DNA of 64,000 nt, taken from contig CM057157.1 in NCBI GenBank assembly GCA_029962745.1, positions 31,415,234-31,479,233 of the forward strand. The letters run 5' to 3'. Position numbers and translations under genes: made by a program. Under the pieces are notes generated by a model, which ran no database searches, was not told the origin of the DNA, and saw only the letters and a program-made list of their open reading frames with translations. Every line of letters starts with the position of its first letter. The stretch's first letter is position 1. Shown here piece by piece: positions 1-9,507 of this stretch. Source of the DNA: Echinometra lucunter. Its lineage: Eukaryota; Echinodermata; Echinoidea; Camarodonta; Echinometridae.

Positions 1-1160
1 CATTCTGTCAAAGGCCTTAGAAACCAGTAATCATGAAATCCTCCTTGTTACGTTATATAACTACAGCCTTCACTGCATAGCTGACAAATGGTTTCCTAGT
101 TAATAAAAGCAAGAATGCAAAATATTGTTACATTTCAAAAAAAGAATGTGCATAAAAGCTTGAATATTACATTTATACCTATAATCCTTATTTGAACTCA
201 ATTGAGTCGAATTTTTCTTGCAATTTCAAGTCATTCATTTAGCTGATTTTACAAAATGAGGATGACAATAATGATAACAATGATAATAATAATAATTCTG
301 ATTTACCTGTCAGCTAATATCAGTGTATCAATTGTGAAAAAGATCCCTTTCTGACATTTAATAAAGAACTAATTTCAGTAAAAAAAAAAAAAAAGGGTAA
401 CCTGATTGTTGATGAAATTACTTTCTAGAAAGGGTAAAGTCATCCACCCTGGCACTTTGGCAGTTTAATTCTAAAACTGACAAAATAATTACAGCATAAG
501 GTGTATACACTATCCTGATGTTTAATGTAATGCAGATACATCGTTTTGCCATGTAACGGCCGTCCTGGAAGGAATAGATGTACGTGTATGACAACATCGC
601 AGAACGGCATCGTTTACAGTTAGGCAGAGTGAGTAATCAGTAAGTAACCAGCTCTTTAGTCCGTTCTGTCTTGCCGTCGAAGCTCTCCAGGATACATGTT
701 TTATAATATATATATTTAATGCCCTTTTGCAGGTTATGCTGTAGGGTAGGGAGGCGGAATTGAAAAGAATTGATTCACGTTTGAGTTGCGAATTAGGGAA
801 TAAGTTGAATGCTGAGGTGTAGAGACAAGTTTTGTCAAGAGTCTGGATTTGTTTATAGGGTTGTGTATTATGCGCGACCCTCTCTGAGTTCGCTCGTCGT
901 GATTTGAGGTCATAGAATCACGCTTAAGAGTGATCACGGAAGACCGAGGTTTGCTCAAGCTGATTATTATTCACGTATATACATTTTGCATTTTTTAGGG
1001 GGTGAGCTGCTAGATAGAAGGTTGGGCATATTTTTTTCTAAGAAGAGGTTAAACAACTAAACGTTTATTTTGAATGAGATGCTATCCAAATATTTGGATG
1101 CACATGCACATGACAGGATGCCTCATTTCATAGGCGTAGGAACCGGGGGGGGGGGGGGCG
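1..1160. other. Intergenic, no gene recognised
   Basis: I see no coding exon or RNA gene here. There is a GATAAT/AATAAT low-complexity run at about 265-300 and a 15-base A-tract near 380. The open frame on the minus strand at 734-958 has no family resemblance and is treated as chance. Confidence 0.5.
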
Positions 1161-1166
1161 GAAAGT

Positions 1167-1650
1167 GCGGGAACACTGGCGTAGCTTAGGGGGGCACAAG
1201 GGGGCCATCCCCCCCCCCCCCCGTTGATCAGCGAGCAAAAAAAAAATCTTTAATTTAAAAAAATTAAAAAAAAACAAAAAAAGAGTTCACTTCACATAAC
1301 TTACCCTGCCCCTACCCTGCGAAATGAAAGTAAAACGTAAATATGCCGCTTCTCATATAAGTAACCCCCTAGTACTGAATTTTAGTATGCAGAAAATGCC
1401 ATTTTCATGCACGATTTTAAAAAAAAATCTCCCTACCGTGGGACACATCATCCTCGCCTTGGCTCCTCCCCTGTATTCCATTTCTCATATAAATTACCCC
1501 TAAGTACTGAATTTTAGGGTGCAGTAAATGCCATTTTCATGCACGAGTTTTAAAAAATCTCCCTACCGTGGGACACACCCTTCCCCCGCTCGGTCATTTT
1601 GCTCCCTCGCCTTGGCCCTCCTGTTGAAAATTCCTGGCTACGACATTGGG
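1167..1650. mobile_element. G-run element with internal 132-bp tandem duplication
   Basis: The segment begins with GGCGTAGCTTAGGGGGG and closes with GGCTACGACATTGG, so GTAGC/GCTAC lies inverted at the two ends. It also contains long C and A runs. Inside, a block beginning TCTCATATAA is duplicated with a period of about 132 bp (1351 and 1483), both copies carrying CATTTTCATGCACGA and CTCCCTACCGTGGGACACA. Similar G/C-run inserts lie near 39.7, 48.6 and 59.5 kb. It is a degenerate non-autonomous repeat and the superfamily is not assigned. Confidence 0.4.
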
Positions 1651-1960
1651 CGGGAATACCCTTCAGCCCCCTATTTTCATTGCTGAAAAGAGGGTTCCAA
1701 GCGAAGGAAAAAGAACAAAGGAAGAGGAAGGCAAGGAATGAAAAAAACAGAGAAAAGGGGGAAAACCTTGAAGTGCTCGCTCGCATTTTCAGGTATTTTA
1801 ACAAACGCCGGTTATATTAATAATTGATATTGTTTTGCATCTTGTGTCTCTAGCTAATGTAATACTCTATATTATACTCATTAAATTTTATGTTAGTAAT
1901 ATCATTTCAAGGAATCGAGAGGCAAGTTGACCTAAAGAGATGGGATAATTGCCTGTGATC

Positions 1961-2537
1961 AGAGGCGTCGATCCTGGGGGGAGGGCAGTTGGCTCCCAAG
2001 AAAATTTTGGGGGGCAAAGATATCATTTTGGCACCTCTCCCAAAAAAAAAAAAGGAAAAGGAAAAAAGAAAGAGAAAAGAAAAGAAAAGGAAGGAAGGAA
2101 GGAAGGAAGGAAGTGAAATGAAAGCGGAAAACAAGGAAAAGGAAAGAAAATGGGACACTAGGGAGCTCTCGCTCATTTCGCTCGTTGGCATTTAAGTTTC
2201 TTAACCAATGCCGATGATAATTACTATTCTTATGAAAGAAAATTGGTTTGCATCTTGTGTTCCTGACTAATGTTGTACTATTCTTCTACTCATAGGAAGT
2301 AATATAACCAAACAGGATATCACTCCAAGAAATTGAGCAGCCATGCTGTTGACCTAAAAATAGATACACTTTATCAGCAGATTAATTAAAAGAAAAAAAC
2401 CAAAACATGTTTTTCGTTAGCTCGTTCGCTACTTTCGCTGGTAAAAGCTAGATACAAGATGATTTCGGGCAGCAAGTAGCTTATTATAGCAGCGAAATTC
2501 CAAAATATCATTATCCGAAAAATGGATCGACGCCTCT
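1961..2537. mobile_element. Mutator-type non-autonomous element, 14-bp TIR, 10-bp TSD
   Basis: The element starts AGAGGCGTCGATCC and ends with the exact inverse GGATCGACGCCTCT. It is flanked on both sides by the same ten bases, GCCTGTGATC (1951-1960 and 2538-2547). A 9-10 bp target duplication is typical of Mutator-like transposons. No transposase frame is present in its 577 bp, only homopolymer-rich sequence. Its interior (2280-2360, with ATCACTCCAAGAAATTGAG and GTTGACCTAAA) resembles the flanking host repeat at 1885-1940, so it has inserted into a member of its own family. Confidence 0.8.
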
Positions 2538-2997
2538 GCCTGTGATCAATAGCCTCTTCCAACTATGAGAACGAAAGATGCCGATAAAATGATACTCAGA
2601 TTATGAGAATAAATAACAATACGCTAAAACCTCTTCTCAGTATACAACATTTTTTTCCTCGTTCGCTCAGTTTTCTCGCTCATAAAATCTAGAAACAAGA
2701 TGAATGTTTCGGGCAGCAATCACCTCTTACTCCAGCAGCGAGAAGCCCGAATATCATAATATTTGGGCAGCGAGGTGTCCGACTGTCCTCGAATTTTCCA
2801 GGCTACCGGAAGATTTGCAATATATAAATAAATTACAGGGTATTGTATTTTGGTGGCGAATCTACGTTCTAAAGAAGATTTTTTTTTGTCAGTCGCTCGA
2901 TTAACTCGCTCGTAGAAACGGAATGCTTTCGGACGGCAAGCAAGGTGCCCAAATAGACTCGTATTCGACCGAAATAGGTGTTATTAGGTATTATTCA

Positions 2998-3132
2998 GGG
3001 CTGCGTTTCACGAAACCGTCATAAGTCTTAAGTTCATGGACATCCCATTGAAACGCGTGTTAATTCAACAACACGCGTTTCAATGGGATGTCCGAGAAGT
3101 TAGACTTATGACGGTTTCGTGAAACGCAGCCC
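2998..3132. mobile_element. Near-perfect hairpin MITE, 135 bp
   Basis: The two halves are inverse copies over more than 60 bp. The left arm begins GGGCTGCGTTTCACGAAAC and the right arm ends GTTTCGTGAAACGCAGCCC, with only a few mismatches and a loop of about six bases. TCA/TGA flanks extend the symmetry by 3 bp. The related repeat at 13720-13760 has no such insertion, which supports mobility. The transcript would fold into one long stem. Confidence 0.75.
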
Positions 3133-3322
3133 TGAGATCTTATCGGCTTTTAGTGTGTTTTGATGACGAAATAACACTTCTATATCACGAAAAAGGAGTA
3201 TATATTTTTATCGCTCGCTACGCTCGCCCTTATAGTGTACGGGATTGTTTGGGAAGCATACCAATTCGGCAAGCGAGATGACCAAAATATGATTCATATA
3301 TCTTAGACCCCTTTTACACCAA

Positions 3323-3379
3323 GCTTTATGACGTCATTGAAAACGGAAGATGGCCCCGCATTTGGCCCCGCTCCGCGTT
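3323..3379 (+). repeat. 57-bp perfect direct repeat, copy 1
   Basis: The segment starts GCTTTATGACGTCATTG and ends CCCCGCTCCGCGTT. It is identical to 3728-3784, 405 bp downstream. It contains a CRE-like TGACGTCA. A tRNA-derived SINE lies between the two copies. Confidence 0.85.
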
Positions 3380-3429
3380 TCCAAGCGGCCGCGGCCTGTA
3401 TCTAGATCCTTTCAAAGTTTCCTCGTAGG

Positions 3430-3656
3430 AGCGCTCTACAGGTGGTGGTGGTGGTGGTGAATTGGGTTTTTACAGACGTTTATCAATCAATTCTGATTTT
3501 TTACGTCTGGGACCGACCTTTAACGTCATCATCCGAAAGATGTGGCAAATGTAGATTCATGTCTTGCCAAAGGACATTAGTGCCGCTGCAGGGATTCGAA
3601 CCACGGACCTTGGGGTTTAAAGTCCGGAGACTTATCCACTGAGCCACAACACCTCT
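3430..3656 (-). mobile_element. tRNA-derived SINE
   Basis: Read on the minus strand, the head is tRNA-like, with an A-box region TGGCTCAGTGG and a B box GGTTCGAATCC about 35 bases later, around 3590-3650. A body with TTTCGGATGATGACG follows, and the 3' tail is (CAC/CCA)n. The body shares TTTCGGATG, AAAGGTC, CTGATTGATA and CTGTAAAAACC with the SINE at 61328-61525, which defines a family. It is not a functional tRNA because the anticodon arm does not fold. Confidence 0.75.
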
Positions 3657-3727
3657 ACAATTTGACAAAGCCTTTTTTATCCCCGCGCGCCCGGTTTGTA
3701 ATTCTACAACATTGTTCTACAATATTG

Positions 3728-3784
3728 GCTTTATGACGTCATTGAAAACGGAAGATGGCCCCGCATTTGGCCCCGCTCCGCGTT
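3728..3784 (+). repeat. 57-bp perfect direct repeat, copy 2
   Basis: Identical to 3323-3379. A run of about 18 Gs follows at 3800. The pair could be a local duplication or the ends of a short LTR-like or composite insertion. I see no primer-binding site or polypurine tract to support an LTR. Confidence 0.85.
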
Positions 3785-4022
3785 AATTTACACCAAAACT
3801 GGGGGGGGGGGGGGGGGGCAGGGGCGTCTCCTTGTTTGGGGGGTGTCAGCTGGTATTCCAACCAGCTATGGTATCAGCTTTTATGTTTCTGTAATGTAGG
3901 CCTACACCATACCGCAATAATTTGGCATGTTTTTTCCCCCATAGGCTCAATGGGGTGAATTTTTCGGAAGTTTGGGGAGGGGGGCATCTCCATGTTTGAG
4001 GGGTGTGCAGCTGGTATTTTCT

Positions 4023-4203
4023 AAGGTAAACACTAAATAGGCACCAATCCTGCAGACGCAAGCTCATAAATATTATTTAAATTAGAGTTAGGTTTAAGGT
4101 TAGCAGGTTAGGGTAGGGTTAGGGTTATGGGATTAGGGTTAGGATTAGGATTAGGGTTTCAGCTTGCCTCTGCAGGATTGGTGCCTATATAGTGCTTACA
4201 CTT
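4023..4203. mobile_element. Fold-back element enclosing TTAGGG-like repeats
   Basis: The left arm contains ATAGGCACCAATCCTGCAGA (4037-4056) and the right arm TCTGCAGGATTGGTGCCTAT (about 4170-4189), exact inverses, with partial symmetry beyond (CGCAAGCT / AGCTTGCC and AACACTA / TAGTGCTT). The space between (4083-4158) is a degenerate TTAGGG/TTAGGTT array. It looks like a MITE whose centre is telomere-like sequence. Confidence 0.65.
4083..4158 (+). repeat. Degenerate interstitial telomere-like repeat
   Basis: The tract is dominated by TTAGGG, GTTAGGG and ATTAGGA units over about 75 bp. TTAGGG is the telomeric repeat of most animals. The tract is too short and too diverged to be a telomere end and lies inside the inverted-repeat element. 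Confidence 0.7.
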
Positions 4204-4205
4204 TT

Positions 4206-5177
4206 CTAACCAGCTTTTATGTCATGGTCCAAGTATAGATCTATTTCAGGGGTCCCTGAATTGGCGGCCGCACCCTTGCGCTCCATATTATGCATGCAGC
4301 GCATGGCGGCGCGAGTATTACACGCTTTTGCTTTCGTGTGTGAAATAAATCGAGTGACTACTACTAGTATGCGTATATGTATATACTTTAATACGGAGCA
4401 CACCCCGTATATTCTCAAGAGCCGCAGAGCGTTTTTGAAAGTGGTGGGGGGGGGGGGGGGCTACGCATATGCGAACAAGCATTAACCATAATTGTAGAGG
4501 CCAACGTGTCTACTCAAAAAAAGTGGGGGAGCTAGGGGCTGAACCCCCGCCCCCTCCCCCGGCTCCGCGGTCCCTGTAGCTTATTTGTATAGTACAAATA
4601 TTGAATTTATTAAAAGAATAAAACCCTTAGCTTTGGTGATGATAGTCAAATTGACTGATCGCCATTACAATTAAACCGACAACACAAGTTTAAGCTTGTC
4701 ATCCTACGGAACCACTGGTGCATGGGCTTATATATGTGACCAGAATTTTCATGTTTTTATCCTCAAAGCCAAAGACGCTACCGGTACGTCATATTTAGGA
4801 CATTGACATTTTTAGTGGAATTGTTATTGACATTTTTAGAATGTAATTTCCTCCTTGCATGTGGCTGGCGAGAATATCTCTGACACTATGTTAGTCACAC
4901 CCTGGCTTTGTTTTTTTGTCGCACACCAAATAAATAAGAGCGCGATTTACGTCAGTGTATGTAATGTAGTGACGCACAGCCGGTGCTGACGCGTCAAGCG
5001 TGGATGCATGATAGCGATACACACCGACACACCGTAGTTTGCATTGACTTAACTTCCCCAGTTTGTCGCATTCTATACGTGTACACGTACGACGTACGTA
5101 CAAAGAGCGTACAGCCTAGCGCCACTGTGCATGTGCTGATCATTGGATGAAGTACATCGCGTCGAACGAAAGGCAAA
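4206..5177 (+). promoter_or_regulatory. 5' flank of the MADF-BESS gene
   Basis: This is the sequence upstream of the proposed first ATG. It contains a reverse CCAAT (ATTGG at about 5143), clusters of CG-containing words (GTACACGTACGACGTACGTAC at 5080-5100), and an in-frame TGA at 5148 that limits the reading frame upstream. No clear TATA box is seen. The transcription start cannot be placed from sequence alone. The more distal part (4206-4700) contains a G-run and unassigned repetitive sequence. Confidence 0.35.
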
Positions 5178-5190
5178 ATGGAGAAGTCAG
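5178..5190 (+). CDS. Exon 1 (start codon) of zinc-finger MADF-BESS regulator
   Basis: A 13-base coding start, ATGGAGAAGTCAG, lies in a strong initiation context (AAAATGG) and is followed at once by a donor, CAG/GTTAGT. It encodes M-E-K-S and leaves one base of a Gly codon. That phase fits exon 2, which begins with the remaining two bases (GT) after a pyrimidine-rich acceptor at 29704-29705. An in-frame stop lies 30 bases upstream. Joining this exon to 29706-30008 keeps a single open frame through all six exons (1476 coding bases, 491 residues). The 24.5-kb first intron is long, so an alternative or additional first exon is possible and this is the least certain exon of the set. Confidence 0.5.
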
Positions 5191-5674
5191 GTTAGTTACT
5201 CTTTATCTTGTCGATGTCGTTAGTAGATAGAAAATGGCGTAGCCACGATTATCCAACGTGGGTAGTGGGGGGGGGGGGGGGGCACGTCTTAGACTTAGAT
5301 CTAACGTTAGTCTTAGACAAGTCGAATGCTATCTTTTTGTTACTGCTAGAGATCTACTTTGCTAGGATCATCCGTTGCTGAAAATAGGAAATTAGTGTTC
5401 TCTATCCATAATTAGTACTAGGTAGACTTACCATAGATCCAGGCCCTATACCGACGTTGTTCATATAGATCTAACGTTAGGCCCTCTGAAGTACCTAACG
5501 TTAAGTTAGTTCCGCCGCTGGATTTAATTTACATAACATGACAAGTAGTACAGTGATTGTCACTGCCTTCTGATCATGTGCAGCTTAATGAAAACGGGTG
5601 TTTTGACAACAACGATTGCATAATAATCATCATCTGAATCTGAATACGGCTCAACACTCCTGTGGAGTAATGAG

Positions 5675-5865
5675 CAGTGTTGGGTCCGAGACAGAGTCAG
5701 AGACCGAGACCAAGACAATGATCCCAGAGACCATGGAGACAGAGACCGAGACAGAGACACTTGTGTCCAGAACAGCCGAGACCAAGACATTAGCGTCCGA
5801 GACCAAGACGAGACACAAGACACACAATCACTGTCTCGAGACATGTCTCAAGACACTCAACACTG
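5675..5865. mobile_element. GAGAC-rich MITE with CAGTGTT ends, copy 1
   Basis: It begins CAGTGTTGGGTCCGAGACAG and ends GTCTCAAGACACTCAACACTG, so the ends are inverse copies. The interior is built almost entirely of GAGAC/CAAGAC micro-repeats. CAGTGTT-type ends suggest a hAT-like origin, but no clean 8-bp duplication is visible. The long open frame on the + strand through it (Thr/Glu-rich) is a by-product of the micro-repeat. Confidence 0.6.
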
Positions 5866-6194
5866 TAAATGCTGCCTTGAGTATAATGCGGGGGAGGGGG
5901 GGGGGGGAGCTTACAGATGTGTGACTTTTGCCATTTTTGTAACACAACTCAGTTGTTGGGCGCGCGGCCGTCAATTCTGAAATTGTTTACTTCTAGTTTT
6001 TTCTGCGTATGTATTTTGGTATGTGTTCTGTGAATGTTAAATAAAAATCAAAAATCTACAAACTGTATTTCAAGGTATCCAACTCTGAATCTCTACTCTC
6101 TTTCACAGGTTCTTTTTACTTTCAGAATGAAAACAATATGATTTTATTCTACAGATTGAAGTAAAGCAGTGAGATTAACTCGTCAAAATTGAGC

Positions 6195-6357
6195 TCTTTT
6201 TCAGTGTCTCGCCGATGTCTCAGACTTTCAGCCTCTGAGACACAAAACATTTCCCTTCGAGACAGAAACCAAGACCAAGACATTAGCGTCTGAGACCGAG
6301 ACGAGACACGAGACACACAATCACTGTCTTGAGCCATGTCTCGAGACACCCAACACT
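6195..6357. mobile_element. GAGAC-rich MITE, copy 2 (partial left end)
   Basis: It shares the blocks AGACCAAGACATTAGCGTC and ACACACAATCACTGTCT with the copy at 5675-5865 and has the same right end (CACCCAACACTGG). The left terminus is not clear, starting near GTGTCTCGCCGATGTCTCAG. Confidence 0.5.
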
Positions 6358-7489
6358 GGTAACGAGTCGGGTGGGGATGGGTGTGCACAAAAATAAATAA
6401 TGCTATTGATAATTTTGTTCTAGCTTAGATTTGAATAGTTTCCAGTCTCGAGTATTCACTATATTTTTAGGTAGTGAATTCCAGTCTGTTGGTGTTTTGG
6501 AAATAAATGATTCTATTTTTTTCAAGCAAATAAAATTTATTGTTCATACTGAATCAAAGCATATTTACAATATAAACCTAGGTTACTATCTGCATTGAAC
6601 AGACAAGGAACTACAAGGTATAACAAAAGAAAACAAGTAGATAAAGAAGTAAAAGATTTAGCTTTAGAACATAAACAAGGAACATATAAACAAATGAAAA
6701 ACGAACTTGAGAGGCATAACTGACGAATTAGAGGCAACCGAACAGTATATCCGATATAGTCAGAGTGGGTCTATAAAAGCATAGTGCAAGAAATAACATT
6801 GATGAAGCTTATTTGTGTAACTGCTAGTATTAATGAATCTTTTAAATGAATCTTTACTGGAGCCAATTTCAATATATGATTGGTTAAACAAAGGAGTTTC
6901 AAGATCTGGAGTCACATCTACATGTAACTCATTCCCTTTGAACCACGTTCAATGCCTCCTGGAAAAAATATGTCAGGCATGTGCTTAACTGGATCTTCCT
7001 TGCAGATACGTAGACAAAAGTTTTCTGCCTGGCTGCAAACTTACGGGTCATTTTCAAAGGGAAATATGCTTTTGTAATGATAATTACTTTTTGCTACTAC
7101 TCGTCTGATAATATGAACAGTACACAGTGCTTACCTTTACAGGAGGCAAGTGAAAGGAAATGGTGCGAAACTTCCTGAAATATGGATCAAAATTACTTGA
7201 CTGGGCATGTGTGGGCACTAATCTGACATATAAAATAAATAACTACTTCAGCAAATTCACTTTTTATTTTTGTTTGCAGGAAGTAAACGGAAAAGTGTCA
7301 AATTCCGAGTTTTACAGTGTAGGATTGTAAAATTTTACTATTTTGCACAAATTAAAACTGCTATCAAGCAACATACAGTGTACGTGAATTTCTGGACACA
7401 GGCTTTTGTAATCATATACCTGTTCAATTTTCTCTCTGTTAAGTCAAGTAAAAAGTGAAATATTAACAATATTTCATTTGCGACAAAAC
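6358..7489. other. Intron 1, nothing recognised
   Basis: AT-rich sequence without a recognisable exon, RNA or mobile element. The short open frames at 6537-6737 and 7270-7458 have no family resemblance. Confidence 0.4.
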
Positions 7490-7805
7490 CCATTAATTGC
7501 TCAAGCTTTCCCATGATGTTTGTGGCATGGAACCTCTGACATCAAAGGCAACAGCACACCTGTAGATTCTATTGTGCAACCTTAGATGATGGGCTTTGAA
7601 GAAGGTGGTGAGTTTCATTATCCTTCTCCTCTCAGCAAGTGTACTCCAACCAAGTTCTTTTATCATGGAAGTAACACTACTCTGCCTGCTGTAGTCATTC
7701 TTCACAAATCTGGCAGCCTTTCTTTGTACTGCCTCCACTTGCGGTATGAGGTCATTAGTATGAGGATCCCAAACTGATGTTCGATCATGGACAAAGAAGC
7801 AGTTC
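7490..7805 (-). mobile_element. LINE fragment (CR1/L2-like ORF2 C-terminus)
   Basis: The minus-strand translation reads TSVWDPHTNDLIPQVEAVQR, then KAARFVKNDYSRQSSVTSMI and LGWSTLAERRRIMKLTTFFK. This is the well-known C-terminal segment downstream of the reverse-transcriptase domain in CR1/L2/jockey-type LINEs (W-x-P-x-T, then VQR-x-AARF, then L-x-W-x-x-L-x-x-RR). The frame degenerates after 7500. It is a short 5'-truncated relic in intron 1, inserted in antisense. A more complete relative is on the + strand at 24905-27190. Confidence 0.8.
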
Positions 7806-8094
7806 CCCTCAGTTTGGATTTTTTTTGCTGGTGTGCTCTTTCACAATATGTCTTTTATCTAGAATGGGGGAGCAGCAAACCTGAGAATGTGTTAATTTTT
7901 ATGATATGAAATTTATTATTACAGATTTTCACACTTCCGCTCAGGCGTATGACCTTATTTAACAGTGAGAAGGACATGATGTTCATAAGATGCCACACAG
8001 GAACATTGGTATGGTGAGCATGTACAAATTAAATGAAATGCGACCCTCTATAGTAATTGAAGATAGAAATCACTAATATAATTGACAAATTCTT

Positions 8095-8870
8095 GGAAAA
8101 TATTTGCTTTTTAATTTTACACTAAGGATGATAAGATATCCTATTTCCATTCCATTTCTCCAATTGGATCTAAATTGATTAGGCCTAAGTGAATTTTTAA
8201 AAAAAATTCTGGTCGCTGCTCTTGCTCCTCTGTCCATGAAATTGGACAGAGAACACTACTTTCCTGTAGTCAGCAATTTCCACTGTACATGTACTATAGG
8301 CCTACATAAGTGCAAGGTTATCTTATAATAGCCTGACATTTGTGTAAGTGATAAGATGCATGCATTATACTTTTGGAATACTAAGAGAAAAATGGGGAAA
8401 AACACTATTATAATCTCAATTATTCATTCAAAATTACATAACCTCTGTTCCTGTAATGTAAAACTTTCGAGATGAATGTTAAATTCCGACTGCACATTTA
8501 TTTTCCATGATTTAAGTGCCTCATCATCTTCTGCGCATGTAACAATGGTTTATCTCAAATCGCTGTCTCACTTCTTGCCCTGCTAACTGGCGGCGGACCT
8601 CGTAAGATCAAAGTGGAGATATATGTACTGTATAGAATATTACTGAGAAAGCTTGACAGTCACAATTGCTTGAATTAATGTTATGATGAATGTCCTCATG
8701 ATACATCCATGCTCTGTCACATTTTCTTGGACAGAGGAGCAAGAGCAGTGATCAGAAATATAAAAAAAGAAAATCATATCATCAAGAAAATTTAGATCCA
8801 TTCAGAGGAATGGGATGGAAATAGGATATTTTATCATCCCGGGTGTAAAGACAAGTAAATACCAAGAATT
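8095..8870. mobile_element. Fold-back element with ~130-bp arms
   Basis: The left arm (about 8110-8245) contains GATATCCTATTTCCATTCCA and CTCTTGCTCCTCTGTCCA. The right arm (about 8735-8865) contains the inverses TGGACAGAGGAGCAAGAGC and TGGGATGGAAATAGGATATT. Outer segments TTTTACACTAAGGATGAT and ATCATCCCGGGTGTAAA also pair. Nothing coding lies between the arms. Confidence 0.7.
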
Positions 8871-8891
8871 TGTTGATTATTATGGTGACAA

Positions 8892-9172
8892 CCCACTTCA
8901 CTGAAGGCCCGCGAGACCGAGGGCCTGTGAGACCGAAAATAGCAAATTGTAATCTATTATGTCACACTACTCTAACCAATTCCAATTAAAGGGCAGCGGA
9001 AAGTTTTTCATTGAAGGTGTGGGGCATCCGAAAACGGGGACTAACATGCTAAAGGAGACATACTGTAATTAGTTTATATGCCGATGACGCATTATCTATG
9101 ATGAAGGAAAATACGATACGAGAAAAGTTGGCCTCGCCGGCCTTGGGTCTCGCAGTCCTTCAGTCAAGTGGG
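8892..9172. mobile_element. TIR element, 281 bp
   Basis: The left end CCCACTTCACTGAAGGCCCG with GCGAGACCGAGGGCC is matched by the inverse right end, GGCCTTGGGTCTCGCAGTCC then TTCAGTCAAGTGGG. That is about 34 bp of imperfect TIR. The inner sequence is AT-rich and non-coding. No clear target duplication is seen. Confidence 0.6.
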
Positions 9173-9507
9173 CAGACCCCATTATTATAGTGTGTTCCAT
9201 TTTTGCTATAACAAAGTAGAGGGCTGCATAAATTTGCACAGCTCACCATACCAATGTTCCTCTGTGTGTGTGTGGGGGGGGGGGGGGGGAGTTTCAAGTG
9301 TCAAGTTTCAAGTTTCAAATTTTATTGATCATTCAAGGCCCACGTATGATGGGGGGGCCTACATTGTATGTCTGTGACTATGCTCCTAACATTTCACTTG
9401 AAATTGACAAGCCTTTCTTTGGTATTCCCGTAATGACTGACTTCACTTAAATTCTCATATTCTAGAGAGTAATGGTGCCGAAAATCTCATGAAAATTCCA
9501 GTAAGAA

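Larger units (their letters stand above)
1660..3300. repeat. Dispersed repeat rich in GCTCGCTC / TTCGGRCRGCAAGC words
   Basis: Several degenerate sub-repeats of roughly 150-250 bp each carry a run such as CTCGCTCATTTCGCTCG followed by GAAAC and TTTCGGGCAGCAA (about 2160, 2420, 2660, 2890 and 3210). The same series of blocks, including CTTAACCAATGCYGATGATAATTAC, reappears at 13130-14060, so this is a dispersed family rather than a local duplication. A Mutator-type element (1961-2537) and a hairpin MITE (2998-3132) are inserted into it. The 13-kb copy lacks the hairpin MITE. Confidence 0.6.

Noticed and set aside
3323..3784. LTR retrotransposon with short LTRs
   Set aside because: The 57-bp repeats lack TG...CA ends, a primer-binding site and a polypurine tract, and the interior is a SINE.
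4083..4158. Chromosome end
   Set aside because: The TTAGGG-like tract is short, degenerate and bounded by element arms with unique sequence on both sides.
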